From Croceibacterium soli (lineage in GTDB: Bacteria; Pseudomonadota; Alphaproteobacteria; Sphingomonadales; Sphingomonadaceae): a DNA stretch of 64,000 nucleotides. The stretch spans positions 310,001 to 374,000 of the forward strand of contig NZ_WTYK01000002.1 in NCBI RefSeq assembly GCF_009828065.1, in the 5' to 3' direction. The notes under the pieces are model-generated. The model saw only the letters and a program-made list of their open reading frames with translations, was not told the origin of the DNA and did not search any database. Shown here piece after piece: positions 53,331-61,586 of the stretch. The position numbers and the translations under genes are program-made. The stretch's first letter is position 1, and every line of letters starts with the position of its first letter.

Positions 53331-53405
53331 GGGCGTATAGCTCAGTGGTAGAGCACCGTGTTGACATCGCGGGGGTCGCAAGTTCAATCCTTGCTACGCC
53401 CACCA
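53331..53405 (+). tRNA. tRNA-Val (anticodon GAC)
   Basis: A 75-nt cloverleaf. The acceptor stem GGGCGTA pairs with TACGCCC, the D-arm is AGCTCAGTGGTAGAGC, the anticodon loop TTGACAT gives GAC (stem CCGTG/CGCGG), and the T-arm has AGTTCAATCC; CCA is encoded. Reads GUC and GUU. Confidence 0.97.
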
Positions 53406-53416
53406 TCGGCAAAGAG

Positions 53417-53442
53417 GGCGTCGCTGCTGCGGCGCCTTTTTT
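53417..53442 (+). terminator. Terminator of tRNA-Val
   Basis: GGCGTCGC-TGCT-GCGGCGCC forms an 8-bp stem with one wobble, followed by TTTTTT, 12 bp beyond the tRNA. Confidence 0.85.
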
Positions 53443-53499
53443 ATTTGGCCATGCTGCCCTTCCCCTAACTTTCGCGCCAGCGGCTCCTATCTCGGCATA

Positions 53500-54570
53500 A
53501 TGCCCAATTCGAGGCCGGTCGCGCGCATCAACGCCATTGCCAGCGCCATCCCGGCGACCGACGTCGATGGCGATTATCGTGAGTGGGCGCGGCAGCAACT
53601 CACCGACCCGCGCGAGGCGCGGCTGTTCGGCCGAATGGCCGAGCGGTCCGGGATCGAGCACCGCTGGTCGGTGCTCGGCGATTCGGCCGGACTGGAACCG
53701 GGGAATTTCTACACCAGGGGCACCCCTCCCTCGACCGGCGAGCGGATGGAGGCTTACGCCCGCGAAGCGCCGAAGCTGGCGCTGCAGGCAATCGCCGGGC
53801 TGCCGGAACTCGGCACTATCACTCATCTCGTCGTCGCCAGCTGTACCGGCTTCGTCGCGCCGGGAATCGACCAGATCATCGCCCGCGAACTCGGCCTGCC
53901 GGGCCATGTCGAGCGCCTGGTGATCGGCTTCATGGGTTGTTATGCCGGAGCCACGGCGCTGCGGACTGCAGGCCACCTTGTCCGCTCCGAGCCGGGGGCG
54001 CGCGTGCTGGTTGTCGCGGTCGAGCTGTGCAGCTTGCACTTGCAGGAAGGCGCGCGGCTTGAAGCCATGCTCGCCATGGCGCAGTTCAGCGACGGCGCGG
54101 CGGCGGCGATCGTATCGGCTGAGGGGCCCGGCCTGACAATCGGCGAAGCCCTCTCGGCCACCATCGGCGATAGCGAGGGGCTGATCACCTGGACGATCGG
54201 CGACAGCGGCTTCGTGATGAACCTCTCTGGCGAAGTGCCCGGCCGCCTGGCCCATGCGCTGGCGGAGCCGGAGCTCGCCGCGGAGATCCTCGGCGGAGCG
54301 GAGGCAAGCGCCATCGAAGCCTGGGCGGTCCACCCCGGTGGCCGCTCGATCCTCGACGCGGTGGAGCGCGCTTTCGCCCTGCCGCCGGAAGGCCTGGCAG
54401 ATTCGCGGGAGGTGCTGCGCGCCTGCGGCAACATGTCCTCAGCCACCGTCCTGTTCGTCATCGAGCGGCTGATGGCGCAGAAGCCGGAAAGCGGTGTCGC
54501 CATGGCCTTCGGACCGGGCATGGCGATGGAAGGGTTCCGCTTCAGCTGGACCGAAGGCGATGCTGGCTGA
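53500..54570 (+). CDS. Type III polyketide synthase
   Basis: A 356-residue chalcone-synthase-fold enzyme. The catalytic triad is complete: Cys147 in GFMGCYAGATALR, His278 in WAVHPGGRSILD and Asn311 in CGNMSSATVLFV. The His-to-Asn distance (33) equals that of plant chalcone synthase; the Cys-to-His distance is 8 shorter. Condenses malonyl-CoA units on a starter, often a fatty acyl group in bacteria. The first gene of a three-gene operon with a methyltransferase (overlap 11 bp) and a flavin oxygenase. Confidence 0.93.
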   Translation: MPNSRPVARINAIASAIPATDVDGDYREWARQQLTDPREARLFGRMAERSGIEHRWSVLGDSAGLEPGNFYTRGTPPSTGERMEAYAREAPKLALQAIAGLPELGTITHLVVASCTGFVAPGIDQIIARELGLPGHVERLVIGFMGCYAGATALRTAGHLVRSEPGARVLVVAVELCSLHLQEGARLEAMLAMAQFSDGAAAAIVSAEGPGLTIGEALSATIGDSEGLITWTIGDSGFVMNLSGEVPGRLAHALAEPELAAEILGGAEASAIEAWAVHPGGRSILDAVERAFALPPEGLADSREVLRACGNMSSATVLFVIERLMAQKPESGVAMAFGPGMAMEGFRFSWTEGDAG

Positions 54571-55246
54571 ACGGCTCCAGGCCGAAGAGCTGATGGACGA
54601 CCCGGCGCTCGACGCCGCAACCTACCACGCGGTGCTGACCGACCTCGCCCGCGTCAACCGCACCACCCGCGCCTACCGCCCCACGCTCGATTTCCTCCGC
54701 CGCGCGGTCGGCAGGCGCAAGTCCTTCCGCCTGCTCGACGTCGGGTTCGGCAGCGGCGACATGCTTCGCCGGATTGCCCGCTGGGCGCGGAGACGCGGCA
54801 TTGCTGCCGACCTGACCGGCATCGACCTCAACGCGCGCAGCGTTGCCGTGGCCGAAGCGATCCCCTCCCCCGCCGCGCCGATCCGCTATCTCGCCGGCGA
54901 CTATGCCACGCTGGCGGGCGAGCACTTCGACTTCATCGTCTCCAGCCTCGTCGCGCATCACATGAGCCATGAGCAGCTGACCGGTTTCCTCACGTTTATG
55001 GACCGGGAAGCCCGGACCGGCTGGTTCATCAACGACCTCCACCGCCACGGCTTCGCCTGGTCGGGTTACCCCTTGCTGGCCCGCGCGATGGGCTGGCACC
55101 GCGTGGTCCGCCTCGACGGCACGACGTCAATCGCGCGCAGCTACCGCCCGGCCGAATGGCCACCGATCCTCGCGGAGGCGGGCGTGGCAGGCGCGCGGGT
55201 GCGCCGCCGTTTCCCTTTCCGGCTCTGCGTGGAGAAGATCCGCTGA
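54560..55246 (+). CDS. SAM-dependent methyltransferase of the type III polyketide operon
   Basis: A 228-residue class I methyltransferase. Motif I is RLLDVGFGSGDMLRRI (57-72), the acidic SAM contact is in LTGIDLNARSVAVAEA, and motif IV is in FDFIVSSLVAHHMSHEQL. Overlaps the synthase by 11 bp (ATG 54560). In srsABC-like operons of Streptomyces a methyltransferase and a flavin hydroxylase modify the alkylresorcinol made by the synthase; the same trio is found here, but the product is unknown. Confidence 0.88.
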   Translation: MLAERLQAEELMDDPALDAATYHAVLTDLARVNRTTRAYRPTLDFLRRAVGRRKSFRLLDVGFGSGDMLRRIARWARRRGIAADLTGIDLNARSVAVAEAIPSPAAPIRYLAGDYATLAGEHFDFIVSSLVAHHMSHEQLTGFLTFMDREARTGWFINDLHRHGFAWSGYPLLARAMGWHRVVRLDGTTSIARSYRPAEWPPILAEAGVAGARVRRRFPFRLCVEKIR

Positions 55247-56319
55247 CGCCGCCGCTCATCCTGGGTGCCGGTCCAGCCGGGTGCGCCGCCGCCATCGTGC
55301 TGGCCCGCTCCGGCGCCCACCCCCTGCTGGTCGACCGCGACGCCGAAGCCGGCGACGTGCTGTGCGGCGGGTTCCTGAGCTGGGCCACGGCCGAGCGGTT
55401 GCGCGGTCTCGGCATCGATGCAGAGGCGCTGGGAGCCCACGCCGTCGAACGGCTGCTCCTGTTCGGCAGCGGACGGCCGGTGGAGATCCCTCTGCCACGG
55501 CGGGCTTTCGGCCTCTCGCGCAAGACGCTCGACAGCACGCTGCGCCGCCAAGCAACAGAAGCGGGGGCCGAACCGATCGTGGAGACCATCCGGCAGGTCA
55601 ACGGCCACCACGTGCTCGGACGACAGCGCGAGTGGCGACCTGAGAGCCTGTTCCTCGCCACCGGCAAGCACGACGTCCGCGGAGTCACCCGCCCCCGCCC
55701 CACCGACGACCCGGCGCTCGGCATCCGCCTGCGCTTCCGTCCTTCCGCGACTCTCGCCAAGCGCCTTGCCGGGACCATCGAACTGCACTTGTTCGACGGC
55801 GGCTACGCGGGCGTCGTGCTGCAGGAAGGCGCCAGCGCCAATCTCTGCCTGGCGGTGCGCAAGTCGCTTCTGGCGGAAGCGGGAGGGAACCCGGTCGACC
55901 TGCTCTCCAACCTGGCCGCGCGGCACCCGCACTTTGCCCTGCGGCTCGAACCCGGATGGCGCGAGGGGGCCATCGAGACGATCGGTGCCGTGCCTTACGG
56001 CTGGAGCGCCAGCACCACCGATCCGGGCCTGTTCCGCCTCGGCGACCAGGCGGCGGTGATCCCCTCGCTTGCAGGCGAAGGTATCGACATCGCGCTCGCC
56101 AGCGGGATCGCCGCAGCCGAGGCCTGGCTGCAGGGCGGTCCCGCGGCAGCACCGGCCTTCCAGCGCAAGTTCTACGAGTCCGTGAAGGATTCGATGCGCT
56201 GGGCCGGTGCGGCGTGGAGCCTCGCCGAAACGCCCGCGGCCGCGCACGCCGGGCTCGCCGCCGCACGCCTCGTGCCGGGCCTGATCGCCCCACTCATGGC
56301 AGCGACTCGGATCGCCTGA
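55243..56319 (+). CDS. FAD-dependent oxidoreductase of the type III polyketide operon
   Basis: About 358 residues, of the geranylgeranyl-reductase / PHBH-like flavoprotein group. FAD motif LILGAGPAGCAAAIVLARSG, then LLVDRDAEAGDVLCGGFLSW, and the second FAD site GLFRLGDQAAVIPSLAGEGI. No ATG, GTG or TTG is in frame near the FAD strand. The likely start is CTG at 55243, with GGAG eight bases upstream, overlapping the methyltransferase stop (CTGA). The alternative ATG at 55156 would add a 29-residue Arg/Pro-rich leader inside the methyltransferase gene. Confidence 0.85.
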   Translation: MTPPLILGAGPAGCAAAIVLARSGAHPLLVDRDAEAGDVLCGGFLSWATAERLRGLGIDAEALGAHAVERLLLFGSGRPVEIPLPRRAFGLSRKTLDSTLRRQATEAGAEPIVETIRQVNGHHVLGRQREWRPESLFLATGKHDVRGVTRPRPTDDPALGIRLRFRPSATLAKRLAGTIELHLFDGGYAGVVLQEGASANLCLAVRKSLLAEAGGNPVDLLSNLAARHPHFALRLEPGWREGAIETIGAVPYGWSASTTDPGLFRLGDQAAVIPSLAGEGIDIALASGIAAAEAWLQGGPAAAPAFQRKFYESVKDSMRWAGAAWSLAETPAAAHAGLAAARLVPGLIAPLMAATRIA

Positions 56320-56397
56320 AGACCCTCGCTTGCGCTCCCCGGCCGCGCTGCCTAAGAGCGCGGCAAATCCTCACTTCAGGAACGACAGGACTCCCGC

Positions 56398-57621
56398 ATG
56401 GCGAAAATCATGGTTGCGAACCCGATCGTCGAGATCGACGGCGACGAGATGACGCGGATCATCTGGCAATGGATCCGCGAGCGACTGATTCTGCCTTACC
56501 TCGACGTCGACCTGAAGTACTACGACCTCGGCGTCGAGAAGCGCGACGAGACCGACGACCAGATCACCGTCGACGCCGCGAACGCCATCAAGCAGTACGG
56601 CGTCGGCGTGAAGTGCGCCACGATCACGCCGGACGAGGCGCGGGTCGAGGAGTTCGGCCTCAAGGCCATGTACCGCAGCCCCAACGGCACGATCCGCAAC
56701 ATCCTCGGCGGCACGATCTTCCGCGAGCCGATCGTGATCGACAACGTGCCCCGCCTGATCCCCGGCTGGACCGACCCGATCGTCGTCGGCCGCCACGCGT
56801 TCGGCGACCAGTACCGCGCGACCGACTTCCTCGTGCCCGGCCCCGGCAAACTTCGCCTGGTCTTTGAAGGCGAAGATGGCAAAGTTATCGACCGCGAAGT
56901 CTACCAGTTCCAGGCCCCCGGCGTCGCGATGTCGATGTACAACCTTGACGAATCGATCCGCGATTTCGCCCGTTCGAGCATGAACTACGCGCTCGATCGC
57001 GGCTGGCCGCTGTACCTCTCCACCAAGAACACGATCATCAAGGCCTACGACGGCCGCTTCAAGGATCTGTTCGAGGAGGTGTTCAACACCGAAGGCTTCA
57101 AGGAGAAGTTCGCCGAAGCCGGGATCGAGTACCAGCACCGCCTAATCGACGACATGGTCGCCAGCGCGCTGAAGTGGAGCGGCAAGTTCGTCTGGGCCTG
57201 CAAAAACTACGACGGCGACGTGCAGTCGGACCAGGTGGCCCAGGGCTTCGGCTCGCTCGGCCTGATGACCAGCGTGCTGATGACCCCGGACGGCAAGACC
57301 ATCGAGGCCGAAGCGGCCCACGGCACCGTCACCCGCCACTACCGCCAGCACCAGCAGGGCAAGTCCACCAGCACCAACCCGATCGCCAGCATCTTCGCCT
57401 GGACGCGCGGCCTGATCTACCGTGGCCGGTTCGACAACACGCCCGACGTGGTGCGCTTCGGCGAAACGCTGGAGAAAGTCTGCATCCAGACCGTCGAAAG
57501 CGGCAAGATGACCAAGGATCTCGCGCTGCTGATCGGCCCGGACCAGCCCTGGATGACCACGGAACAGTTCTTCCAGGCGATCGTCGACAATCTCGAGACG
57601 GAGATGGCCGGCTGGCAGTGA
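56398..57621 (+). CDS. icd: NADP-dependent isocitrate dehydrogenase
   Basis: Oxidative decarboxylation of isocitrate in the TCA cycle. 407 residues, the eukaryote-like (IDH type II) homodimeric form. Motifs: [14 protein letters not shown] (N-terminus), [20 protein letters not shown] with the substrate Ser/Asn/Arg, [26 protein letters not shown] and [13 protein letters not shown] with [11 protein letters not shown] for NADP. The ATG at 56398 follows a weak AGGA. Confidence 0.98.
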   Translation: MAKIMVANPIVEIDGDEMTRIIWQWIRERLILPYLDVDLKYYDLGVEKRDETDDQITVDAANAIKQYGVGVKCATITPDEARVEEFGLKAMYRSPNGTIRNILGGTIFREPIVIDNVPRLIPGWTDPIVVGRHAFGDQYRATDFLVPGPGKLRLVFEGEDGKVIDREVYQFQAPGVAMSMYNLDESIRDFARSSMNYALDRGWPLYLSTKNTIIKAYDGRFKDLFEEVFNTEGFKEKFAEAGIEYQHRLIDDMVASALKWSGKFVWACKNYDGDVQSDQVAQGFGSLGLMTSVLMTPDGKTIEAEAAHGTVTRHYRQHQQGKSTSTNPIASIFAWTRGLIYRGRFDNTPDVVRFGETLEKVCIQTVESGKMTKDLALLIGPDQPWMTTEQFFQAIVDNLETEMAGWQ

Positions 57622-57628
57622 GATCCCG

Positions 57629-59239
57629 ATGACCGAACGCAAGGCCAAGGCGCGGCTGGAGATCAGGCAGGCGAAACCCGCCGACGCCCGGTCGATCGCC
57701 GCCCTGGCCAAGCGGGTCTACGGGGACTTCGAGCCGTACACGCTCGGCGAGATCCGCGGGCAGCTGAACAACTTCCCCGACGGCTGCTTTGTCGCTGTGC
57801 TCGACGACAAGCTCATCGGCTATTGCGCATCGATGCGCATCGCCGCCGACAAGGCGCTTCGGCCGCATACCTGGGACGAGATCACCGGCAACGGCTACGG
57901 CAGCCGGCACGATCCGACCGGCGATTTCCTTTACGGCTACGAGATGTGCGTCGATCCCAAGGTGCGCGGCACCCGGATCGGCCGCCGCCTCTATGAAGAG
58001 CGGCGCAAGCTGGCCGAACGGCTCGAACTGCGCGGTATCGTGTTCGGCGGGCGCATGCCCAACCTCAAGCGCCTGTGGCGGCGGGTGGAAAGCCCGCAGG
58101 AGTATCTCGACCAGGTTGTCGCCGGCAAGCTGCACGACCCCGTGCTGCGCTTCCAGCTCGCCAACGGGTTCGAGCCGATCGGCGTCCTGACCAACTACCT
58201 TCCGGAAGACGTGCGCTCCCGCGGGCACGCGGTCCACATGATCTGGCGCAATCCGTTCGTCGATCAGGACGAAAGCCCGCAGTTCCGCGTTCCCCGCGAT
58301 GTCGAGAGCGTCCGCCTGGCCACCTGCCAGTTGCAGGCGCGTGCGGTGAAGGACTTCGACGAGTTCATCGGTCAGGTCGAATATTTCGTCGATGTCGCAG
58401 CGGATTACGAGGCAGACTTCATCCTCTTCCCGGAGATGTTCACGCTCATGCTACTGAGCGCGGAGGAGAAAGAGCTCTCCCCGATGGAGGCGATCGAGGC
58501 GCTCAGCCGCTACACGCCGCGCATCCGCAAGGCGCTGTCGGAAATGGCCCTGCGCTTCAACATCAACATCGTCGGCGGATCGCACCCCACGCGCATGGAC
58601 GACGGCGACATCCACAACGTCGCCTATGTCTGCCTGCGCGATGGATCGGTTCACGAGCAGGAGAAGATCCACCCCACGCCGAACGAGGCCTACTGGTGGA
58701 ACATCCACGGCGGCGATGCGATCGATGTGATCCAGACCGACTGCGGGCCGATCGGCGTGCTCATCTGCTACGACGCCGAGTTCCCGGAACTCGCCCGCCG
58801 CCTGGTGGACGAAGGCGCGCGGATCATCTTCGTGCCGTTCTGCACCGACAGCCGCCAGGGCTACATGCGGGTGCGCTATTGCGCCGCCGCCCGCGCGGTC
58901 GAGAACCAGTGCTTCGTTGTGATGAGCGGCAACGTCGGCAACCTGCCCAACGTCGCCAACATGGACATCCAGTACGCCCAGAGCTGCATCCTCACGCCCT
59001 GCGACTTCCCCTTCGCCCGCGACGGCATCGCCGCCGAAGCGAGCGAGAACGTCGAGACGCTCACGATCAGCGACGTCAACCTGGCCGACCTCTCCTGGGC
59101 CCGCGCCGAAGGCACGGTGCGCAACCTCGCCGACCGGCGCTTCGACCTCTACCGCATCGAATGGGACAAAGGCTCGCACGCCGCCACAGAGCCCGACGGC
59201 CCTGCTCCTACGCGCAAAGGCGGCCCCGGCGGCGGGTGA
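57629..59239 (+). CDS. GNAT acetyltransferase - carbon-nitrogen hydrolase (nitrilase) fusion
   Basis: A 536-residue fusion. Residues about 10-210 form a GNAT domain with the acetyl-CoA loop VRGTRIGRRLYEERRKLAE. Residues about 225-510 form a nitrilase-superfamily amidase with intact Glu269 (FILFPEMFTL), Lys346 (EQEKIHPTP) and Cys380 (LICYDAEFPE). The same fusion occurs in many bacteria; substrates are unknown. It may first acetylate and then hydrolyse the same amine or amide, which is inference. It follows icd by 7 bp. Confidence 0.92.
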   Translation: MTERKAKARLEIRQAKPADARSIAALAKRVYGDFEPYTLGEIRGQLNNFPDGCFVAVLDDKLIGYCASMRIAADKALRPHTWDEITGNGYGSRHDPTGDFLYGYEMCVDPKVRGTRIGRRLYEERRKLAERLELRGIVFGGRMPNLKRLWRRVESPQEYLDQVVAGKLHDPVLRFQLANGFEPIGVLTNYLPEDVRSRGHAVHMIWRNPFVDQDESPQFRVPRDVESVRLATCQLQARAVKDFDEFIGQVEYFVDVAADYEADFILFPEMFTLMLLSAEEKELSPMEAIEALSRYTPRIRKALSEMALRFNINIVGGSHPTRMDDGDIHNVAYVCLRDGSVHEQEKIHPTPNEAYWWNIHGGDAIDVIQTDCGPIGVLICYDAEFPELARRLVDEGARIIFVPFCTDSRQGYMRVRYCAAARAVENQCFVVMSGNVGNLPNVANMDIQYAQSCILTPCDFPFARDGIAAEASENVETLTISDVNLADLSWARAEGTVRNLADRRFDLYRIEWDKGSHAATEPDGPAPTRKGGPGGG

Positions 59240-59256
59240 CTGGGGCAGCGGCGACG

Positions 59257-59477
59257 TCTCGCTGCGCCTCCACCACCCCCAACCCCCTCCTCTAAAGAGG
59301 AGGGGGCTTCTTCGCCGCTCCAGGTTCCGACCGCCCCTCCTCTTCAGAGGAGGGGCCAGCGAGACTTGGTGAGCCGTAGGCGAGCCTAGTCGCAGCGGGG
59401 TGGTGCCGCGGTAGTGCGCAACATCACACTGCGCCCCCACCACCCCCAATCCCCTCCTCGGGAGAGGAGGGGGCTTC
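59257..59477. repeat. Family B palindromic element, copy 2
   Basis: Reverse orientation of the element at 18134. GCCTCCACCACCCCCAACCC opens it; three CCTCCTC/GAGGAGG hairpins follow; the block CCAGCGAGACTTGGTGAGCC / GGCGAGCCTAGTCGCAGCGG at about 59356-59405 is a near-exact reverse complement of 18204-18252. No gene is seen in 59240-59533. Confidence 0.88.
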
Positions 59478-59533
59478 CTTGTCACAGGATCGGGCGTTGT
59501 CTCCGCCACGGGCAGTCTGCATAGAACGGCGTA

Positions 59534-61297
59534 ATGCATTCAGAAACGCTCTCGCCCGTGATGTCGGACGCGCTGGTGATCCTTGGCGCGGCGGGGATCG
59601 TCATTCCGCTGTTCGCGCGCTTCCGGATCACGCCGGTCATCGGCTTCATCCTCGTCGGCCTGCTGGTCGGGCCTTACGGGCTCGGCGGGATGGTCTACGA
59701 GCACGAGTGGCTGTTCTACGTCACGATCACCGATCCGGAGCGGCTCGAGCCTTTCGCCGAACTCGGCATCATCCTGCTGCTGTTCACGATCGGGCTGGAG
59801 CTCTCGTTCAACCGCCTGTGGGCCATGCGCAAGCTGGTGTTCGGCCTCGGCGCGCTCGAGCTGCTGGTCATATCGACGCTGCTGGCCGCGTTCCTTTCGA
59901 TGATGGGGCAATTCTGGACCGGGGCTGTGGGCCTCGGCCTGGCGCTGGCGCTGTCCTCCACCGCGCTCGTCCTGCCGATGACCGGGACGCAGACGCCGGT
60001 CGGCCGCGCCGCGCTGTCGATGTTGCTGTTCGAGGATATCGCCATCGTCCCGATCATCTTCATGCTCGGCGCCATGGCTCCCTACGCACAGGCCGACGGT
60101 CTCAACGGCCTGTTCGACACGGTCTGGCAGGGACTGCTGGTGGTGATCGCGATGATGGTCATCGGCCGCTTCGCCCTGCCCCGCCTGTTCGCCCAGGCGG
60201 CGCGGACGAAGAGCCCGGAGGTGTTCCTCGGCGCGACGCTGCTGGTGGTGATCGGCGCCAGCCTGGCGACCGCGCTCGTCGGCCTCTCACCCATCGTCGG
60301 CGCGCTGCTGGCCGGGCTGCTGATCGCGGAGACCGAGTATCACGCCGAAGTCGCCGGCATCATGGAGCCGTTCAAGGGCCTGGCCCTGGGCGTGTTCCTG
60401 CTGACGGTCGGCATGGGCATCGACGTGCGGACGATCTGGGAGAACCTCGGCAGCATCGCCTTGGCGGTCGTAGCCGTGCTCACGCTCAAGGCGATCGTCA
60501 CCGGCGTGCTGCTGCGACTGATGGGCGCTCGCCGCAGCACAGCGACGGAGACGGGCATCCTGATGGCTAGCCCGTCTGAGACGACCCTCATCGTGCTCGC
60601 GGCGGCGAGCAGCGCCCTGCTGATCCAGCCCGGCACCGCGCAGTTCTGGCAGATCGTCACCGCCATCGGCCTGACCATCACACCGCTGCTCGCCCGGCTC
60701 GGGCAAGTCGTGGCTCGGCGGGTGGAGCCGCAGCCGAAGTTCGAAGGCTTCTCCGAAGACGGCGAGGAACCGCGCGTCATCATCCTCGGCTTCGGCCGGG
60801 TGGGCCGGCTCGTCGCCGACATGCTGACCCGCCACGATCAGCCCTACCTCGCAATCGATTCCGATGCCGACCTGATCGAGCGCTGCAAGCGCGAAGGGTA
60901 CAAGGCCGTGTTCGGCAACGCCGCCCGCGCCGATGTGCTCGAAAGGCTGGGCGTCGAGCGCGCCCCCGCGGTGATCCTGACGATGGACGAGCCGATCCTC
61001 GCCCAGCGGATCACCCGGAAGCTGCGCTCCGCCTACCCGGACCTGCCGATCGTCGCCCGCGCGCGCGACAGCATCCATGCCGCCGAGCTGTACAAGGCTG
61101 GCGCCAGCACCGCGGTTCCGGAGACGCTGGAAAGCTCGCTGCAGCTGTCGGAGGCCGTGCTGGTCGATCTGGGCGTGCCGATGGGCCCGGTGATCGCCTC
61201 GATCCACGAGAAGCGGGACGAGTTCCGCGAGCGGATCCGCCAGGGCGCGGCGCTGGAGCACAAGCCGAAGCTGCGCACGAGCACGGCGGAGAGCTGA
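59534..61297 (+). CDS. CPA2 cation:proton antiporter with C-terminal TrkA_N (RCK) domain, KefB/C-like
   Basis: A 587-residue membrane protein. About 12 helices cover residues 10-400, with GFILVGLLVGPYGLGG, LGLALALSSTALVLP, and LVGLSPIVGALLAGLLIAET typical of the Na+/H+ exchanger fold. A TrkA_N/RCK Rossmann domain follows (about 412-530; VIILGFGRVGRLVADML). This is the KefB/KefC layout of K+ efflux systems. No kefF/kefG regulator is adjacent. The ATG at 59534 has poor ribosome binding. Confidence 0.92.
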   Translation: MHSETLSPVMSDALVILGAAGIVIPLFARFRITPVIGFILVGLLVGPYGLGGMVYEHEWLFYVTITDPERLEPFAELGIILLLFTIGLELSFNRLWAMRKLVFGLGALELLVISTLLAAFLSMMGQFWTGAVGLGLALALSSTALVLPMTGTQTPVGRAALSMLLFEDIAIVPIIFMLGAMAPYAQADGLNGLFDTVWQGLLVVIAMMVIGRFALPRLFAQAARTKSPEVFLGATLLVVIGASLATALVGLSPIVGALLAGLLIAETEYHAEVAGIMEPFKGLALGVFLLTVGMGIDVRTIWENLGSIALAVVAVLTLKAIVTGVLLRLMGARRSTATETGILMASPSETTLIVLAAASSALLIQPGTAQFWQIVTAIGLTITPLLARLGQVVARRVEPQPKFEGFSEDGEEPRVIILGFGRVGRLVADMLTRHDQPYLAIDSDADLIERCKREGYKAVFGNAARADVLERLGVERAPAVILTMDEPILAQRITRKLRSAYPDLPIVARARDSIHAAELYKAGASTAVPETLESSLQLSEAVLVDLGVPMGPVIASIHEKRDEFRERIRQGAALEHKPKLRTSTAES

Positions 61298-61406
61298 CCT
61301 CGTCCCCTTCCGTATACTCGCAACGGCGGTCTCGCAGGGCGGATCGCCGCTCGGCGCGGACCGATCCGCGGCTGTGACCGTTGGTCATGCGAAAGGAGAG
61401 ACGCAC

Positions 61407-61586
61407 ATGGCCGATGGCAAGCAGAACCCCGACCCGACAGCCGACCAGAAACCGCAGAACCAGACCGACGAGGATCAGGGCTCCATCAAGGGAACCCAGG
61501 TCGATGAGCACAACGCGCCGGAGCGCTGGGACACGAGCCGCGGAAGCGGCCCGGCGCAGCGCGGGACCTCCGGCAACCGCGGCTAA
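61407..61586 (+). CDS. Small hydrophilic hypothetical protein
   Basis: A 59-residue protein starting at the ATG 61407, nine bases after a strong AAAGGAG. The sequence is Asp/Gln/Asn/Gly/Pro-rich ([20 protein letters not shown]), without hydrophobic core, and so likely disordered, like hydrophilin or stress proteins. I recognise no family. Convergent with alaS, with stops overlapping by 4 bp. Confidence 0.65.
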   Translation: MADGKQNPDPTADQKPQNQTDEDQGSIKGTQVDEHNAPERWDTSRGSGPAQRGTSGNRG

